A stretch of DNA of 64,000 nt from Apostichopus japonicus. Lineage: Eukaryota; Echinodermata; Holothuroidea; Aspidochirotida; Stichopodidae. The position numbers were made by a program, and so were the translations under genes. Positions 12,301 to 24,400 of the stretch are shown here, piece by piece (the first letter of the stretch is position 1; each line of letters starts with the position of its first letter). Location of the stretch: positions 2,659,001-2,723,000 of the forward strand of contig NC_092579.1 in assembly GCF_037975245.1 (NCBI RefSeq). The letters run 5' to 3'. The notes beneath the pieces were generated by a model that was given only the letters and a program-made list of their open reading frames with translations, made no database searches and was not told the DNA's origin.

Positions 12301-12899
12301 AATTATATGAGTTTCTTATTATCTCCTATAGATTTTGTCTTTTTTGTGTAATGACCAAAGGATAAAACTGTAACCATAGTAACAATATCCACTTTGTGGC
12401 CAAATATTTGAGCTGCACTCTGATATGGTATCTGACTGGCTGAGATTGAATCTCTGAATGATGGGGGGGGGGGGAGTTCAATGATTGTTTATAATACAGG
12501 GATTGAATCCCTGACTGATGGGGAGTTAAATGATTGCTTACGGTATAAAACACAATTGACAAAATCAGCTGTGGAGAAATGAGTATCATGAGAATTCATC
12601 TACTTGCAGCAACTGCAAATTTACACCAAAATTACCTCTTCTAATAAAACAAGCATTTGATATCAATTCGCAGTTTGATACATCCAACAAGCACATATGA
12701 CATTGTAGATGTGCATAAACAAGGCTGGACGATAACTTCAACCAATCTGCACCACCATGAACCCCAACGGTCAAAGAAGGCACTGCTATACATACTGGCA
12801 TCAAATGTCCTTGTGTGACCTATCTATTTCAGAGTACATGGCACGTCCAAGAACAGTAAATCAAATTCAAAGTTCGTTAACAAAATTAGTGCATTAATA
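9363..12899. other. Intergenic DNA between the convergent FBF1-like and SPHK genes, left part
   Basis: AT-rich, without a recognisable gene. Contains a TA/GT microsatellite patch near 11272-11330, a GA run at 11926-11940, and a diverged tandem pair of about 60 bp at 12450-12545 (GATTGAATCYCTGAMTGATGGGG), the first copy with a G run. Open frames up to 96 codons (9872-10162 minus) show no family signature. Confidence 0.5.
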
Positions 12900-13078
12900 T
12901 AGTATACAAATAATGAATGATTATGAGTGCAATAGTGCAAATATTTCATGAGTTGAAAAATGGAATGTTCCATTCAACGAGGCGCAGCCAAGTTGAATGG
13001 AACAAATTACATCTTTCAACGAATGAAATATTTGCACTATTGCACGAATGGAAACCATTCATTATTTGTTTTATACTA
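12900..13078. mobile_element. Near-perfect foldback (MITE-like palindrome), 179 bp
   Basis: Starts TAGTATACAAATAATGAATG and ends with the near complement CATTCATTATTTGTTTTATACTA. Perfect internal arms of 23 bp lie at 12927-12949 and 13023-13045, and perfect 12-bp central arms GTTCCATTCAAC/GTTGAATGGAAC at 12967-12978 and 12992-13003. The 13-nt loop is GAGGCGCAGCCAA. The whole could extrude as one long hairpin. No transposase; no certain target duplication beyond a possible TA. Confidence 0.75.
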
Positions 13079-13539
13079 CACCTTCAAGTTTGGATATAAT
13101 TGGATGTAAAATGCACTCATGCAACAGATTGTTTTGAACAGACAGGTTTCTCTGCTCTCTTACCATTGAAAAAAGTGCTATCAAAAAAGTATAACGCATG
13201 GTTCTATCATCATAGCGTGCAATAGAGCGGATTTTGCATGCAATCGACGAGCAATTGACCAATTAAATGGCCGGAATATAATTAGGTGTGGTACAATAGG
13301 TTATATTACATAATAATCTACTCTTAAGGGATTTCACTTTTCTATAGTTTTGACTGGAATGAACATTTTGTGACACATATGCTACTGTAAGGCTCATTAA
13401 TTGGTCATTTTTCAAAATATGAAATTTAAAATATGGAATGATTAGTTTGAATATACAATAATGTGTTCAGTTATTAAAGGTTATCAGTATTTATACTGCC
13501 TCAAACCTATTGTTCTTTCTGAGATGACTGGGTGGCTCA

Positions 13540-13862
13540 TTGCCTGGTATTCAAACTATTTTGCTTCGGTGACTACAATTGTCACCTGCTTCATCTTGGA
13601 GTCCCTCGAGTGACTGTCTTAGTCAATGGGAAGAGGTCAACAAGCTGGAGGTGTCCCCCCCCCTTGTCTTTGAGAAATGTTAATATGATTAAGGGTGATT
13701 AGTTGCAAAATTGTGTAAAAATGTAATTTATGATGTTCAAGATTTTACTACTCTTCACAAACATCTGCAAAAGATTTTCATCATTTTTGAGCCGACCCTC
13801 CAAAAAAGATTTTGGGGACCCTTAAAAAGGGTTGAGATCCCACTTTGAATACCAGAGGCCTG
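13540..13862. mobile_element. Probable hAT-type MITE remnant
   Basis: Perfect 12-bp inverted repeats CTGGTATTCAAA (13544-13555) and TTTGAATACCAG (13844-13855) bound about 310 bp. The right end, read on the minus strand, is CAGGCCTCTGGTATTCAAAG followed by CTCAACCC and GGGTCCCC words, as in Charlie-like hAT termini. A clean target duplication was not found. Confidence 0.4.
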
Positions 13863-15494
13863 ATTTCTGTTTTTATTATCCGGGGATAATTTGCAGGATC
13901 AGAAACTTCAGGAAAGTTCTTTTGGAAACTTTTGAACAACTTCTGCCAAATTGTAGTTGAAAGTACTTGTGACCTTTAAGGAAAGCTAGGAGACTTCAAT
14001 TTGCAATTAGGCAAACTAGCTGGTGCTATGCTGCTGGCCATTGTTAAATGACTATCCCTCCCCTTCTCTTCATCTCTAACATATCCATGTTCTTGAATGT
14101 TTGTTACACTAACATTTTTAACAGGAATATTCACCTGAGTTTTCACATTTTACAAATCATTTGCAATAAAAGTAGATATGTTGATGTAGCACTGTTAAAA
14201 GCTTAAGAAAAGCTTACGAAGACCTATACTAGCTTAGTACAACATTACAAATGACCATGCTTTCATGATAATGTCAATATTTTCCTTCTTTGAATTTCAT
14301 TTAATTTTTTCCATAAATCATAACAAAATATTGTAAAAAGCTGAAAACAAAGATAATACAATAAATTCACTAAACAATCATATGAGAGAAAGACACACAC
14401 ACACACACACGCAAATATTTCAGACGTAAAATTTCCTCAAAGTGAGCAACAATAAGAAACTGCACTAAATGTTAAACATATCGATAGAACAAAAAGTGCA
14501 GTTTTAAAGGAATTTATTTTAAAAAATTAGAAAAATGCCTTGCTTGTAAATAAAGAAATGTCTGGCAATTTTTGCATAAATTGCAAACAAAACTTTGGCC
14601 ACTTTTTGAAAGGACTTGGGTTGCGATTTAACATTAGTAATGCATATTTAAATTCAACACACAACAAACTCCACCTCTGTATAATCCTGTGCGCCGAGGT
14701 AACACTACGACTAGCTGTGCAGTTTAATTTTCATAAAGCATGGTTGTACAGTAACTAATCATCCAACCCTATCCCTCTTAACTACACAATCTTCAGAGCT
14801 GAAGGTATGGATACCTTCTCCCACCCACCCCTCCCCCCTTACCACTTCACCTCCTGTCCCATACCAACTGATTACACAAAACAGATTAACTTTAGAACAG
14901 CTGATGCAGATAACTTTCCTTTTTTTAAATTTGTTTTCTGAAATTTTGACTATCTTTTCATTTTCATCTGATGCAACAACCGTGTACCAATTTGCTTGAA
15001 TTGATCATGTACCTTTGTTGAAGGCAGAAACAGACTACGGATTTTATCATGTCATTTTGGTAACCACTCCTGCAAATAGTTGAAAATGTATAATTAAAAT
15101 GTTCAATCTCCATCATCACATCATAGGATTTGTTTCCCGTGCTAGTAACATAAACCTAATATGTGACCTGAAAAAGAGTTGCGTCTAGACTGAACAAGTA
15201 ACAAGGCTACCTTGAAGAATATACCCTGTAGAAAAAAAAAATGTTTTTTTTGTAATCAGGAAACAAATTGCTCTCTTAAAGCTATAATGAGATGGATGGT
15301 GTTGATAGGGTGCAGACCTAACAGATAAAGACTGATTTGCATGTGCAAGGAATGCATAGTCATACACATGTTAAGTTTACATATATACCTCCCAGCATTC
15401 AGTTTGTACTTTCCCAACATTTTTCAAATTTCTTTAAAAGCTTCTCTTGGGAGTTTCAACATGCAAAGGACAGTACTTAACAGTCTTGTATTAG
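13863..15494. other. Intergenic DNA with little structure
   Basis: AT-rich. Holds an (AC)n microsatellite at 14394-14411 and a short C-rich patch at 14820-14840. No gene recognised. Confidence 0.5.
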
Positions 15495-15930
15495 TGTTCA
15501 CGATGTATGGCAAGGGTTCACAATGTATGGTTAGGGTTCACAATGTACCCAGAGGGTTCACAATATACTGAGAGGGGTTCATAATGTACCATGAGGGTTT
15601 TGCAATGTATGGTAAGGGTTCACAATGTACTGAGAGGGTTAACAATATACCCAGAGGATTTACTATGTACCCAGAGGGGTTCATAATACCAGGAGGGTTT
15701 TGCAATGTATGGTTAGGGTTCGCAATGTACTGAGAGGGTTCACAATGTATCCAGAGGATTTACTATGTACCCAGAGGGGTTCATAATACCAGGAGGGTTT
15801 TGCAATGTATGGTAAGGGTTCACACTGTACTGAGAGGGTTCACAATGTATCCAGAGGGTTCATAATGTACCAAGATGGTTCACTATTAACCGAGAGGGTT
15901 CACTTTTTACTAAGAGGGTTCAGAGGAATT
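15495..15930 (+). repeat. About 20-bp minisatellite with higher-order structure
   Basis: Variants of AGGGTTCACAATGTAC followed by TGAG, CCAG or ATGG repeat about 20 times. Blocks such as GGAGGGTTTTGCAATGTATGG recur about every 110-120 bp (about 15590, 15690, 15790). It creates short spurious open frames. Confidence 0.85.
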
Positions 15931-16207
15931 TCCATGAATATTACTGTTTCAATGAAATTTCAAAGCTTAGTCTACCCTACCCCTTCCCCCTATCCTCCTC
16001 TCTCTACCTTTTGCAGTTGCCAGTCATCCCTCAATTCTATTCCAAGTAACACTCTTATGCTCATCCTTCTTAAAACCAAACAATAAACTATCAGTTAAAT
16101 ATCGTTAACTTTACTACCAGTGGTAACCTTTTGTAGTCTGAACTCCAAACTCAGTCAACTACACTGGACGGTAAAACTGCTGTCGGCATGTGATGGAATA
16201 AGACGAC

Positions 16208-16368
16208 ACACCTGAGCTTGATACAGGCAGTGAGTGTAACATTCCGTGTTAACATTCAGTGTCACACCTGAGCTTGATACAGGCAGTGTAACATTCCGTG
16301 TTAACATTACGTGTCACACCTAAGCTTGATACAGGCAGTGTTACATTCCGTGTTAACATTTGGTGTTA
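16208..16368 (+). repeat. Three tandem copies of a 51-56-bp unit
   Basis: Each copy reads CACACCTGAGCTTGATACAG, GCAGTG, then ACATTCCGTGTTAACATT with small differences; the first copy has an extra AGTG. Confidence 0.85.
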
Positions 16369-17250
16369 ATGCACAGTTATAACCTTCAAATGTTACATAT
16401 CTGACACAATGAAGTGTACACTACTAGGTCATTTACATGATATTCATTTTCATCATTTTGTTTTAACTTCTCCCCTCTCCTTTTCCTTCTTTTTTTGTTT
16501 ACTTGCAAATATAAAAAATACTACTTTACTATTTATCACAATGTTCGACGCAGGAGGGTTCCGATGAGTCGTGAGTGTTCTTCCCTGACGCTTAACTAAT
16601 TGACTCAATATGTCATCTGGTCGTCACAAATACCAAAATCATTTTAACAATTGTTGTAACCTTTGTAACTCTTTCCTAAAACATTTTAAATGAAAAATTA
16701 TTGACAGAATAGCAAGTGATAAAGAAAATTCTTTTATTTTTCAAAGAAAGACAGATTTCGAAGATATTGCATTCTTGCCAAGATTTTAATTGTAGAGCAG
16801 TAAACAGGCCATAAATACATCAAAATATATCTTAGTTACAAATATAACTCATCTACAACTCAGAGAAACATCTCTACAACAGCAGTGACTCTAGTTCGCA
16901 TTCTAGCATTTGTTTTATTCATTGTTTTATGGCTCAATCTCTGATTACAAGAATATATGAAACATTAAAAACCCTTAAGCCTTGTCGTAATAACTATCAA
17001 GTATGTGTTATTACACTTCTCCCTAACCCCTCCCTCCCCCCCCCCCCATGTACCCCACATTGCCTCCTACAGTTCCCTTCATAGCAATAAGATGATCATT
17101 AGGAAATACTGAAGATATGGTCATTATTCTAGAGCGGCAAGGCACTACAAAAATTAAAGGCTGTGAACAAGCTCTCTAGAAATGTCACTTTATTACCTGT
17201 CTGGACCAGAATGCTAAATTTGTTCGGCATTTGAAATAATCTTCTCTCAA
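16369..17250. other. Intergenic DNA next to the SPHK 3' end
   Basis: AT-rich, with a C run at about 17036-17047. No gene or element recognised. Confidence 0.5.
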
Positions 17251-17298
17251 TACAGAATAAAACAGTTTGTGTACTATACAAAGCTGTTTTATTCTGTA
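17251..17298. terminator. Inverted repeat carrying AATAAA on both strands at the SPHK 3' end
   Basis: Perfect 15-bp arms TACAGAATAAAACAG (17251-17265) and CTGTTTTATTCTGTA (17284-17298) are separated by 18 nt. Each strand therefore carries AATAAA in one arm. On the minus strand the first AATAAA (17288-17293) is about 335 nt past the SPHK stop and is the best candidate poly(A) signal there. Confidence 0.55.
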
Positions 17299-17309
17299 AG
17301 AGGAAATAC

Positions 17310-17475
<166 letters not shown>

Positions 17476-17626
17476 TACCTGAACGCCCAGAGACAAGTCA
17501 GAGACCCAACTCATTTAGGCAGCACCCATACTTTGATAGATATCGCCAGTAACCATAGATACCAGGAATACAAGTCTGATCCATTCTGAGTTTACGACAC
17601 TACCTGTTTAATCACCATCTTTGACT

Positions 17627-18491
17627 CTACGATGGAATGAGAATATTGGCCTTGGTTTCCATCATCTGTCCCTGGATCGGACCAAACTCTACCTTCTCTC
17701 CGTCCACGGTCACGATACCGTCCTCCTCCAACGGTTCGATTCTGAACGCTTTGACGAAGACCGACGTGACAGAGTTCTTCTCCATGTGGTCACCCTTTCC
17801 CATCTCTACCATGACATCCAGGAGATGCTTCCTGGAGACGGGATACATAACGTACTGTATACACATGACCCCCTCGTTGAAGGCCCTGTTGGGCCACGCG
17901 ACGATGTCCCTGCTGAGATGCGAATCTTGCAGGACCACGATGCAGACAAATTTACCCTCTACCTTCACCCAGTTGGACGGGACGGGTTCACTCAGTGGAG
18001 GTAGAAGTGGTTGCTGTGTGGTAGGAGAATCACTTTCCGATGAACCATCATGGCTTTCTTGTGATTCAGAAGACTGAAAGCTGGGGTTGAGGATACCATC
18101 ACCAGCTTGGACTGAAACAGAGGTATTGTTGACCAGTGGAGCATTGTGATTAGAGGTTTCCCCTTCATTGCCCCCGCCGCCTACAACGTGGCCGTTCTGA
18201 GTACTGTGAGATGACTGGCTATATCCCTCGGCCGGTAGATAGTAGAGTATACCCCGGTACTTGCGTAATGCCATGATGCGAATGAAAGCCTGAATGGTGA
18301 ACCGAGGGCTGCCCATGAATCGCAGCCATTCACTCTCTATGTCGATGTCTGAAATAATGCCCCAGGCTACTGCTAGGAATGAATACACTTTCTTCTTACC
18401 GTAGTGAACCTCGACCACATCCATGGGCGTAGGACGGCCTTTAGCTGCGAGAAGCGCCGAATGTAGGTGGCTGTTCTTGAAACACTGTTCT
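17627..18491 (-). CDS. SPHK2: SPHK exon 5 (terminal coding exon)
   Basis: Starts one base into codon 308 after acceptor CTGCAG and ends at TAG (17627-17629). It encodes the C-terminal domain from EQCFKNSHLHSALLAAKG through the Ser-rich insert to NILIPS. It is less AT-rich than its surroundings. Long plus-strand frames of 127 and 146 codons here are antisense shadows. Confidence 0.92.
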
Positions 18492-21400
18492 CTGCAGAGA
18501 GGAAGGAGATGAGGATTTTCAATGCACAGAACAAAAGTAATTCTAGAACATGGCAGAAATTAAAATCAACAAAGCTTTAACAATAAGGACAATTCCAACA
18601 ATTCATGTCAGCTCAGCACACAAAGTTTCATCCTAGTTGGAACGTACAGTTGGAGTGGCATTTGATTTTGATTGCCACCTTCTGACCGCTTCAACAAGAA
18701 ACGTTCAATATCATTCAAGTGAGATTGCTAAAGCTATCAGACTCTAGCCTTGACTTCTTCACCGTATGAAAAAGCGAATAATTTAAAGAGAGACAAACCC
18801 AACCTTCATCACCGACAGAGATACCCGTCATCAAAAATCTTCCTCAAATAGCTGGCTAAAATCTTATTCCATTTTGGGAGACATCACAGATTTAATGTTT
18901 CCTCAAAAATATGGCTGGAGACTTGATCAAGTCTAAATATGACATAATCCAACCATATATGCTTCAAGTTTTTATGCTTTTTTTTCCTTTATTACAATGT
19001 TTATATCTTGTAATAGAGATGGGTTTTTCGCAAATGCAGAATCTAAAATATCAAACCACTTTTAATACATGACCTAATGATTGCACGGGTGTTTCAGTGT
19101 TCAACCTTGTTAACAATTCTACCTTGAAAATAAGAAAAGAAACACACAAGATGAAGTATTAGGCTTCAGTATCCTAGCAGGCACTATGACATCACAGATT
19201 TACAAAATGACAGCCTAAATGTAACAAGATTTGTCTTAGGTGTTTGGAGTCATTTTCTTCACAATGATCACTGTCATATATTGCTCACGATGACGGTTGG
19301 GTTTGTGTTTCTTCTTCTGAGACCTTTTAAAGGATTTGATTTTGTCACTAATACATGTATTTGTGTTATAACATGCAGTCAGCAAATCAAAATATTTGAA
19401 ATTAGGCCAGATTAGTCAAGCTTAGTAGACATGTGTAACTGCATTGTTATGGGACAATAGCAATGCATTATAATATATATTAATAAAAACTGACCCAAAT
19501 CAATGCTGATATAGTGGCTGTTTAACTTCGGGTGTTATTTTTATGCTTTATACACTGGTTGCAAAGTACTTTCATGAAGCTAAAGCAGACTATAATAATT
19601 GTACGCACATCACACAGGACCATCTGCCACAGCATCTACAGATGGCCTGGATAGAGCACATCAAATACAAACATGGAGACAAAGTTCAGCACATTGAAGA
19701 CAGAAAGCGAAAATGTTAGTTCTGGTCAAGTGGGAGAGGGAATGATAATATAAGGATAACTCTGAAGAGGTGAGAGTGCACTGCAGTTGGCTAAGACATG
19801 TAAGGTTTGTGAAGGGAATGGTCTTCGTCAGAATAGTTGAGTCACTACTATCCTACAGGAAATGATGATATAGCTATTGCTACCTCAGTGATGAGGTACG
19901 ATGCCATCACTTTACTGAATGATGAGGGACATAGCTACCCACTACCTCAGTGACGAGGTATTTGGGTATCACTAACTTTATAATGATGAGGAATAGCTAA
20001 AGACTACTTCTGTGATGAGGTAAGCAGGTATTACTACCTGAATGAGGGAAATAACTACACACTTCCTTAATGATGAAGTACATAGCTATCACTACCTTAA
20101 TGATGAGGAACATGTACTTACACACTATACATCTGTGATGAGGTATTTAGCTATCACTACCTCAATGAGGGAAATAACTACAAACTACCTTAATGATGAA
20201 GTACATAGCTATCACTACCTTAATGATGAAGTACATAGCTATCACTACCTTAATGATGAGGAACATGTACCTACACACTATAACCTCTGTGATGAGGTAT
20301 TTAGCTATCACTACCTCAATGAGGGAAATAACTACACACTACCTTAATGATGAAGTACATAGCTATCACTACCTTAATGATGAGGAACATGTACCTACAC
20401 ACTATACCTCTGTGATGAGGTATTTAGCTATCACTACCTCAATGAGGGAAATAACTACACACTACCTCAATGATGAAGTACATAGCTATCACTACCTTAG
20501 TGATTGGCAAATAGCTATTACTATCCTACAAGAAGGATGACATAGCTCTGTCACTACCTAAGTTATGAGGTACTGAGCTATAAAGAATAAAAACATAGTT
20601 CTAGCACTACCTCAGTAATGAGGTACTTTAATAGCTACAGTTACTTTAATAAAACTCTACCACTACGACTACCTCGGTAATTGAGGTACAAAGCATAGCT
20701 ATCATAGCATACATAGCTATCACGACTTGAATGACAAAATGTATGAGAATGTGGAGAATGGATCTGACTGTACAAACTGTCTCAGAAGATTGGAATTGGT
20801 CAGATTTTTTTTATCCCCATCCACCATCCCCCCACAAACTACTCTTAGGGAGGACACTATACACAACCTATACAATAATACTGCATTGCTGTGTGAAATG
20901 AACTTTTCTCCAAACCCAATCTTTAAATGTACTTCTAAAATAGTTAGTCTACTCTCCATTATTTCAAAACCTCAAATTCTGGCTAAGAGATTCAACAAGT
21001 GTATCCAAGGGAACAACACACACTTCTTAACAAACACTTGCTGGGACTTTTTTTCCCATTTTCTTGGTTTGGGAGGCCCTCTTTGGGAAGGTGCATCTTT
21101 TTTTTTTGGGGGGGGGGGGTTCTTTAACAAGCTGAACACAGTAATCTATGCAAAAGTATGCATATTTGATACAGACTTGAAAAAATAAAAAATGGATTAG
21201 AGAAAAACCTAAGTTGGGGTTGTATGGCAGATGCAATGATAATTTGTTAGGAAGAGTATGGTTATGAATGCTAGGAAGATCTACATATATACTCTATCTG
21301 GATAATATACTTCCATAATTTTTCTGATCATTGCAATTATCAAAATCTGACCGTTAATCCTGAGAATTGATTTACCTGGGTGGATTGCGGATTCTGGAGG

Positions 21401-24400
21401 GGGAACAACCAGAGAAAAAAAGGAGAGGGTGTAATAAGTTAAGAAACGAGTCCACTCCAATTGATGGACTGAGTCACTTTAACATCCAAACATTTTCATG
21501 TGAAAATGAAGCAAGTTGGGAAGTAAGAGGCTGCCGCCACCCACACACTGCCGATTGCCATCCAGGAAGAATCGTACATGTTGAGTTTTTGATGAGTGGA
21601 TCTGATGCGATTTAAAACTGGTTGCCATCTTCATCAGTGACAGTCAAGACTAATCTTTGATATCCACGTGTAGACGGACCAGGTCGAGAGTCGTGCCGTG
21701 TTCAGTCGGGCAGTGTGTGGCTGGCTTAAAGAATTCAGTGGTGAAAATTCAAGTAAATAGGGGAAAACTATCTTTTTTAACATCTATATGCCTCTACAGC
21801 CAAAGATGAGAAAAGTTGCAGATATCACAGCCTATCTATCCATTATGTACAAAACTGTTAACCTCCACACAAATGGATTTATTATTCATTGCAGAGAGAT
21901 GAGAAGACTATAGACAAAGTGTACATTGTCAAAATATGTTTGTTTGAAGTTTATTTTCATAACAAAAGTGAAATTGAAGCAAGCAGATCGTTAACACACA
22001 ATGGTTTTGCCTTTTTCTTGTAATTGTTTTTATAGGTCTATTCTTTCGACCTTTGGATTGGGCAATTTCAGTTTTCAATAGGTACTGTGGTTGTGAGGCT
22101 TACTAGCAACACAAATGAAAATGACTCTGGGTCATACTCTGGTGAATGATATGACTGACCCCGTTCTATGTATCTGTCTTAACTCTCATTGATTTTTTAT
22201 TTCTATTCAGCAATTGTGCATCTGTGACATCGCATCTGTTGGTTCCACTTTGGCCACTTGTTACAAACTGTATAAACTTCAACTGAACATAGTTTGAAAA
22301 CAGAATGTACAAAATTAAATAAAAACTACACCACCAATGATGGGATTTACATTTTCTCTTTTAACGAAACATGAGCCAATGTAAGTTAATTTTACCTCTA
22401 AACTACCCCGATCAAAACTAGATAATGAGAGTGTTACAAGTTAATGGAGACAGATGAATGAAATGTACTGTATACCAGTTGAATGCTAAAAAATTGATTG
22501 ATTAGTTATACTCCCCACAACCGATCGATTAATTAATTAGACATCAAAGAAGACTTACTGCTTAGACACAAGCATTGCTGTGGCGAGAGCATTGCCTGAG
22601 CCAGCTGGAATTATTCCCATCGGTAGTTTGATGGCCTGATCACGGTCATCTCGTTCCATGATCCCATTTAACCACTGTTAGAGCAGAGACAGAGAGAGAA
22701 GAAAAAAATTACTCAATGGTCTTAGAAATATAAAATCTAACCAAAATAACAGCCACGGGTCACATTGTTATGAGGAAAGAGAATTCGGACATTTCCAAGT
22801 TTGAAGAGAAAGCTGATGTCCACAACAGCACAGACCAAAGTACCATATATAAGTAGTACAAGAACCCATGTCATAGAAACTTTGTGGGGTGGTCTTCTAG
22901 AACACAAAAAAAAAAACCAGAATGCAAAAGTGCATGGAGGTTTCGATGATTTCATTACACCAGACTAGATCTGCTTATTCACCAGAAATAGCTTTTACAT
23001 AAATGTCCTGAGCCCACTAGTTTGAGTGTACAATTACACTATGGCATGATACACACAGATCAGTCTACTGTACATGGCAATACACACACCTACGCCAAGG
23101 ACAATAGGGGTCTATGTGATGCATCCACATACCAAGTATGAGAAGTATATATCCACGATTCCTACCTTGATATATCATGTGTAAAGGTTTTCAGAGCTTG
23201 ACCGTTGGTGACCCAAATGACCTTTGACCAAAACTGATACTTTAAGACGACACTCTGTGAGGAGGAGCTTTCTAAAAGTAGGTCATTGTTTTAAATTTAG
23301 TTAGATTTACTATTATAACATTGTGTTTTGAAAGTTAATGAACAGTACGCAGCACAAACCTCAAAGATAAGTCCATCTCCAGAGACGATGATTACTGCGT
23401 CGTAGTCCTTGTAACTAACAGTTCTTGCAAATTCTCTGGCATGATTCTGTTTAACTGCAAAGACAGGACAAAAACAATATGTGTAATGTTTATGGATCGT
23501 TAGTATGTTGAATGACCCTCTGACTTGCTAAAACTGCTGACACTTATAATCTGTAAGATTTGGAGTCTTCGACCCTCCATGCTAATCCCATACATCGAGG
23601 GTGTTGAATGCTAATCCCATACATCGAGGATTCAAGGGTGTTGAATGCTAATCCCATACATCGAGGGTGTTGAATGCTAATCCCATACATCGAGGGTGTT
23701 GAATGCTAATCCCATACATCGAGGGTGTTAAATGCTAATCCCATACATCGAGGGTGTTGAATGCTAATCCCATACATCAAGGGTGTTGAATGCTAATCCC
23801 ATACATCGAGGGTGTTGAATGCTAATCCCATACATCGAGGGTGTTGAATGCTAATCCCATACATCGAGGGTGTTGAATGCTAATCCCATACATCGAGGGT
23901 GTTGAATGCTAATCCCATACATCGAGGGTGTTGAATGCTAATCCCATACATCGAGGGTGTTGAATGCTAATCCCATACATCGAGGGTGCTGAATTGGACA
24001 GTTAAATTACTGGAGATGTATTATGAAAACTGCATTTGAAGGATATCCTAAAAAGCAACTAAGTCTAGACATAAGTGATCACTGCTGGACTTTTTAACAT
24101 AAGATATAACATTAACCCAAATAAACCCTAAATATCATCCAGTTTGGATATTGCGAAAGTCAGAATTTACTAGTTTCCACACCCACAGATGGACTCCAGT
24201 CTACCATAGCATGAACCCAATTTGGTAACAATTTAGCATGGCGCCCCCGCCCCCGTTGACCCACTTCTTTTTGGGTTCTACCATTTTTCGAGTGGGTTCC
24301 CCATTGGGGGAACTCAGTGTTTGGATGTTTCCAACTTGGGTAGTTTCGGTAGACGGGAGTGCATTAGTTGTTTGGAGACAGGTAGGGGGTAAATTAACTT

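Larger units (their letters stand above)
18492..22558 (-). other. SPHK intron 4 (4.07 kb)
   Basis: Holds one copy of a dispersed repeat (18870-19110), the minisatellite 19855-20700 and poly-T/poly-G runs near 21098-21119. An unexplained, less AT-rich stretch lies at about 21500-21725. No coding exon seen. Confidence 0.7.

Noticed and set aside
15520-15730. Telomere-like TTAGGG words
   Set aside because: Isolated occurrences (TGGTTAGGGTTC) inside a different, about 20-bp repeat; no TTAGGG array.
17621-18077. Plus-strand open frames of 127 and 146 codons
   Set aside because: They lie antisense to the SPHK terminal exon and show no family signature; the minus-strand frame carries the conserved protein.
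20042-20540. Plus-strand open frames of 101 and 115 codons (repeats of HSYHYLNDE / KYIAITTL)
   Set aside because: Produced by the minisatellite; no splice or start context.
23577-23992. CRISPR-like array of 29-bp repeats
   Set aside because: Repeats are contiguous with no unique spacers, the window is eukaryotic, and no cas gene is present.
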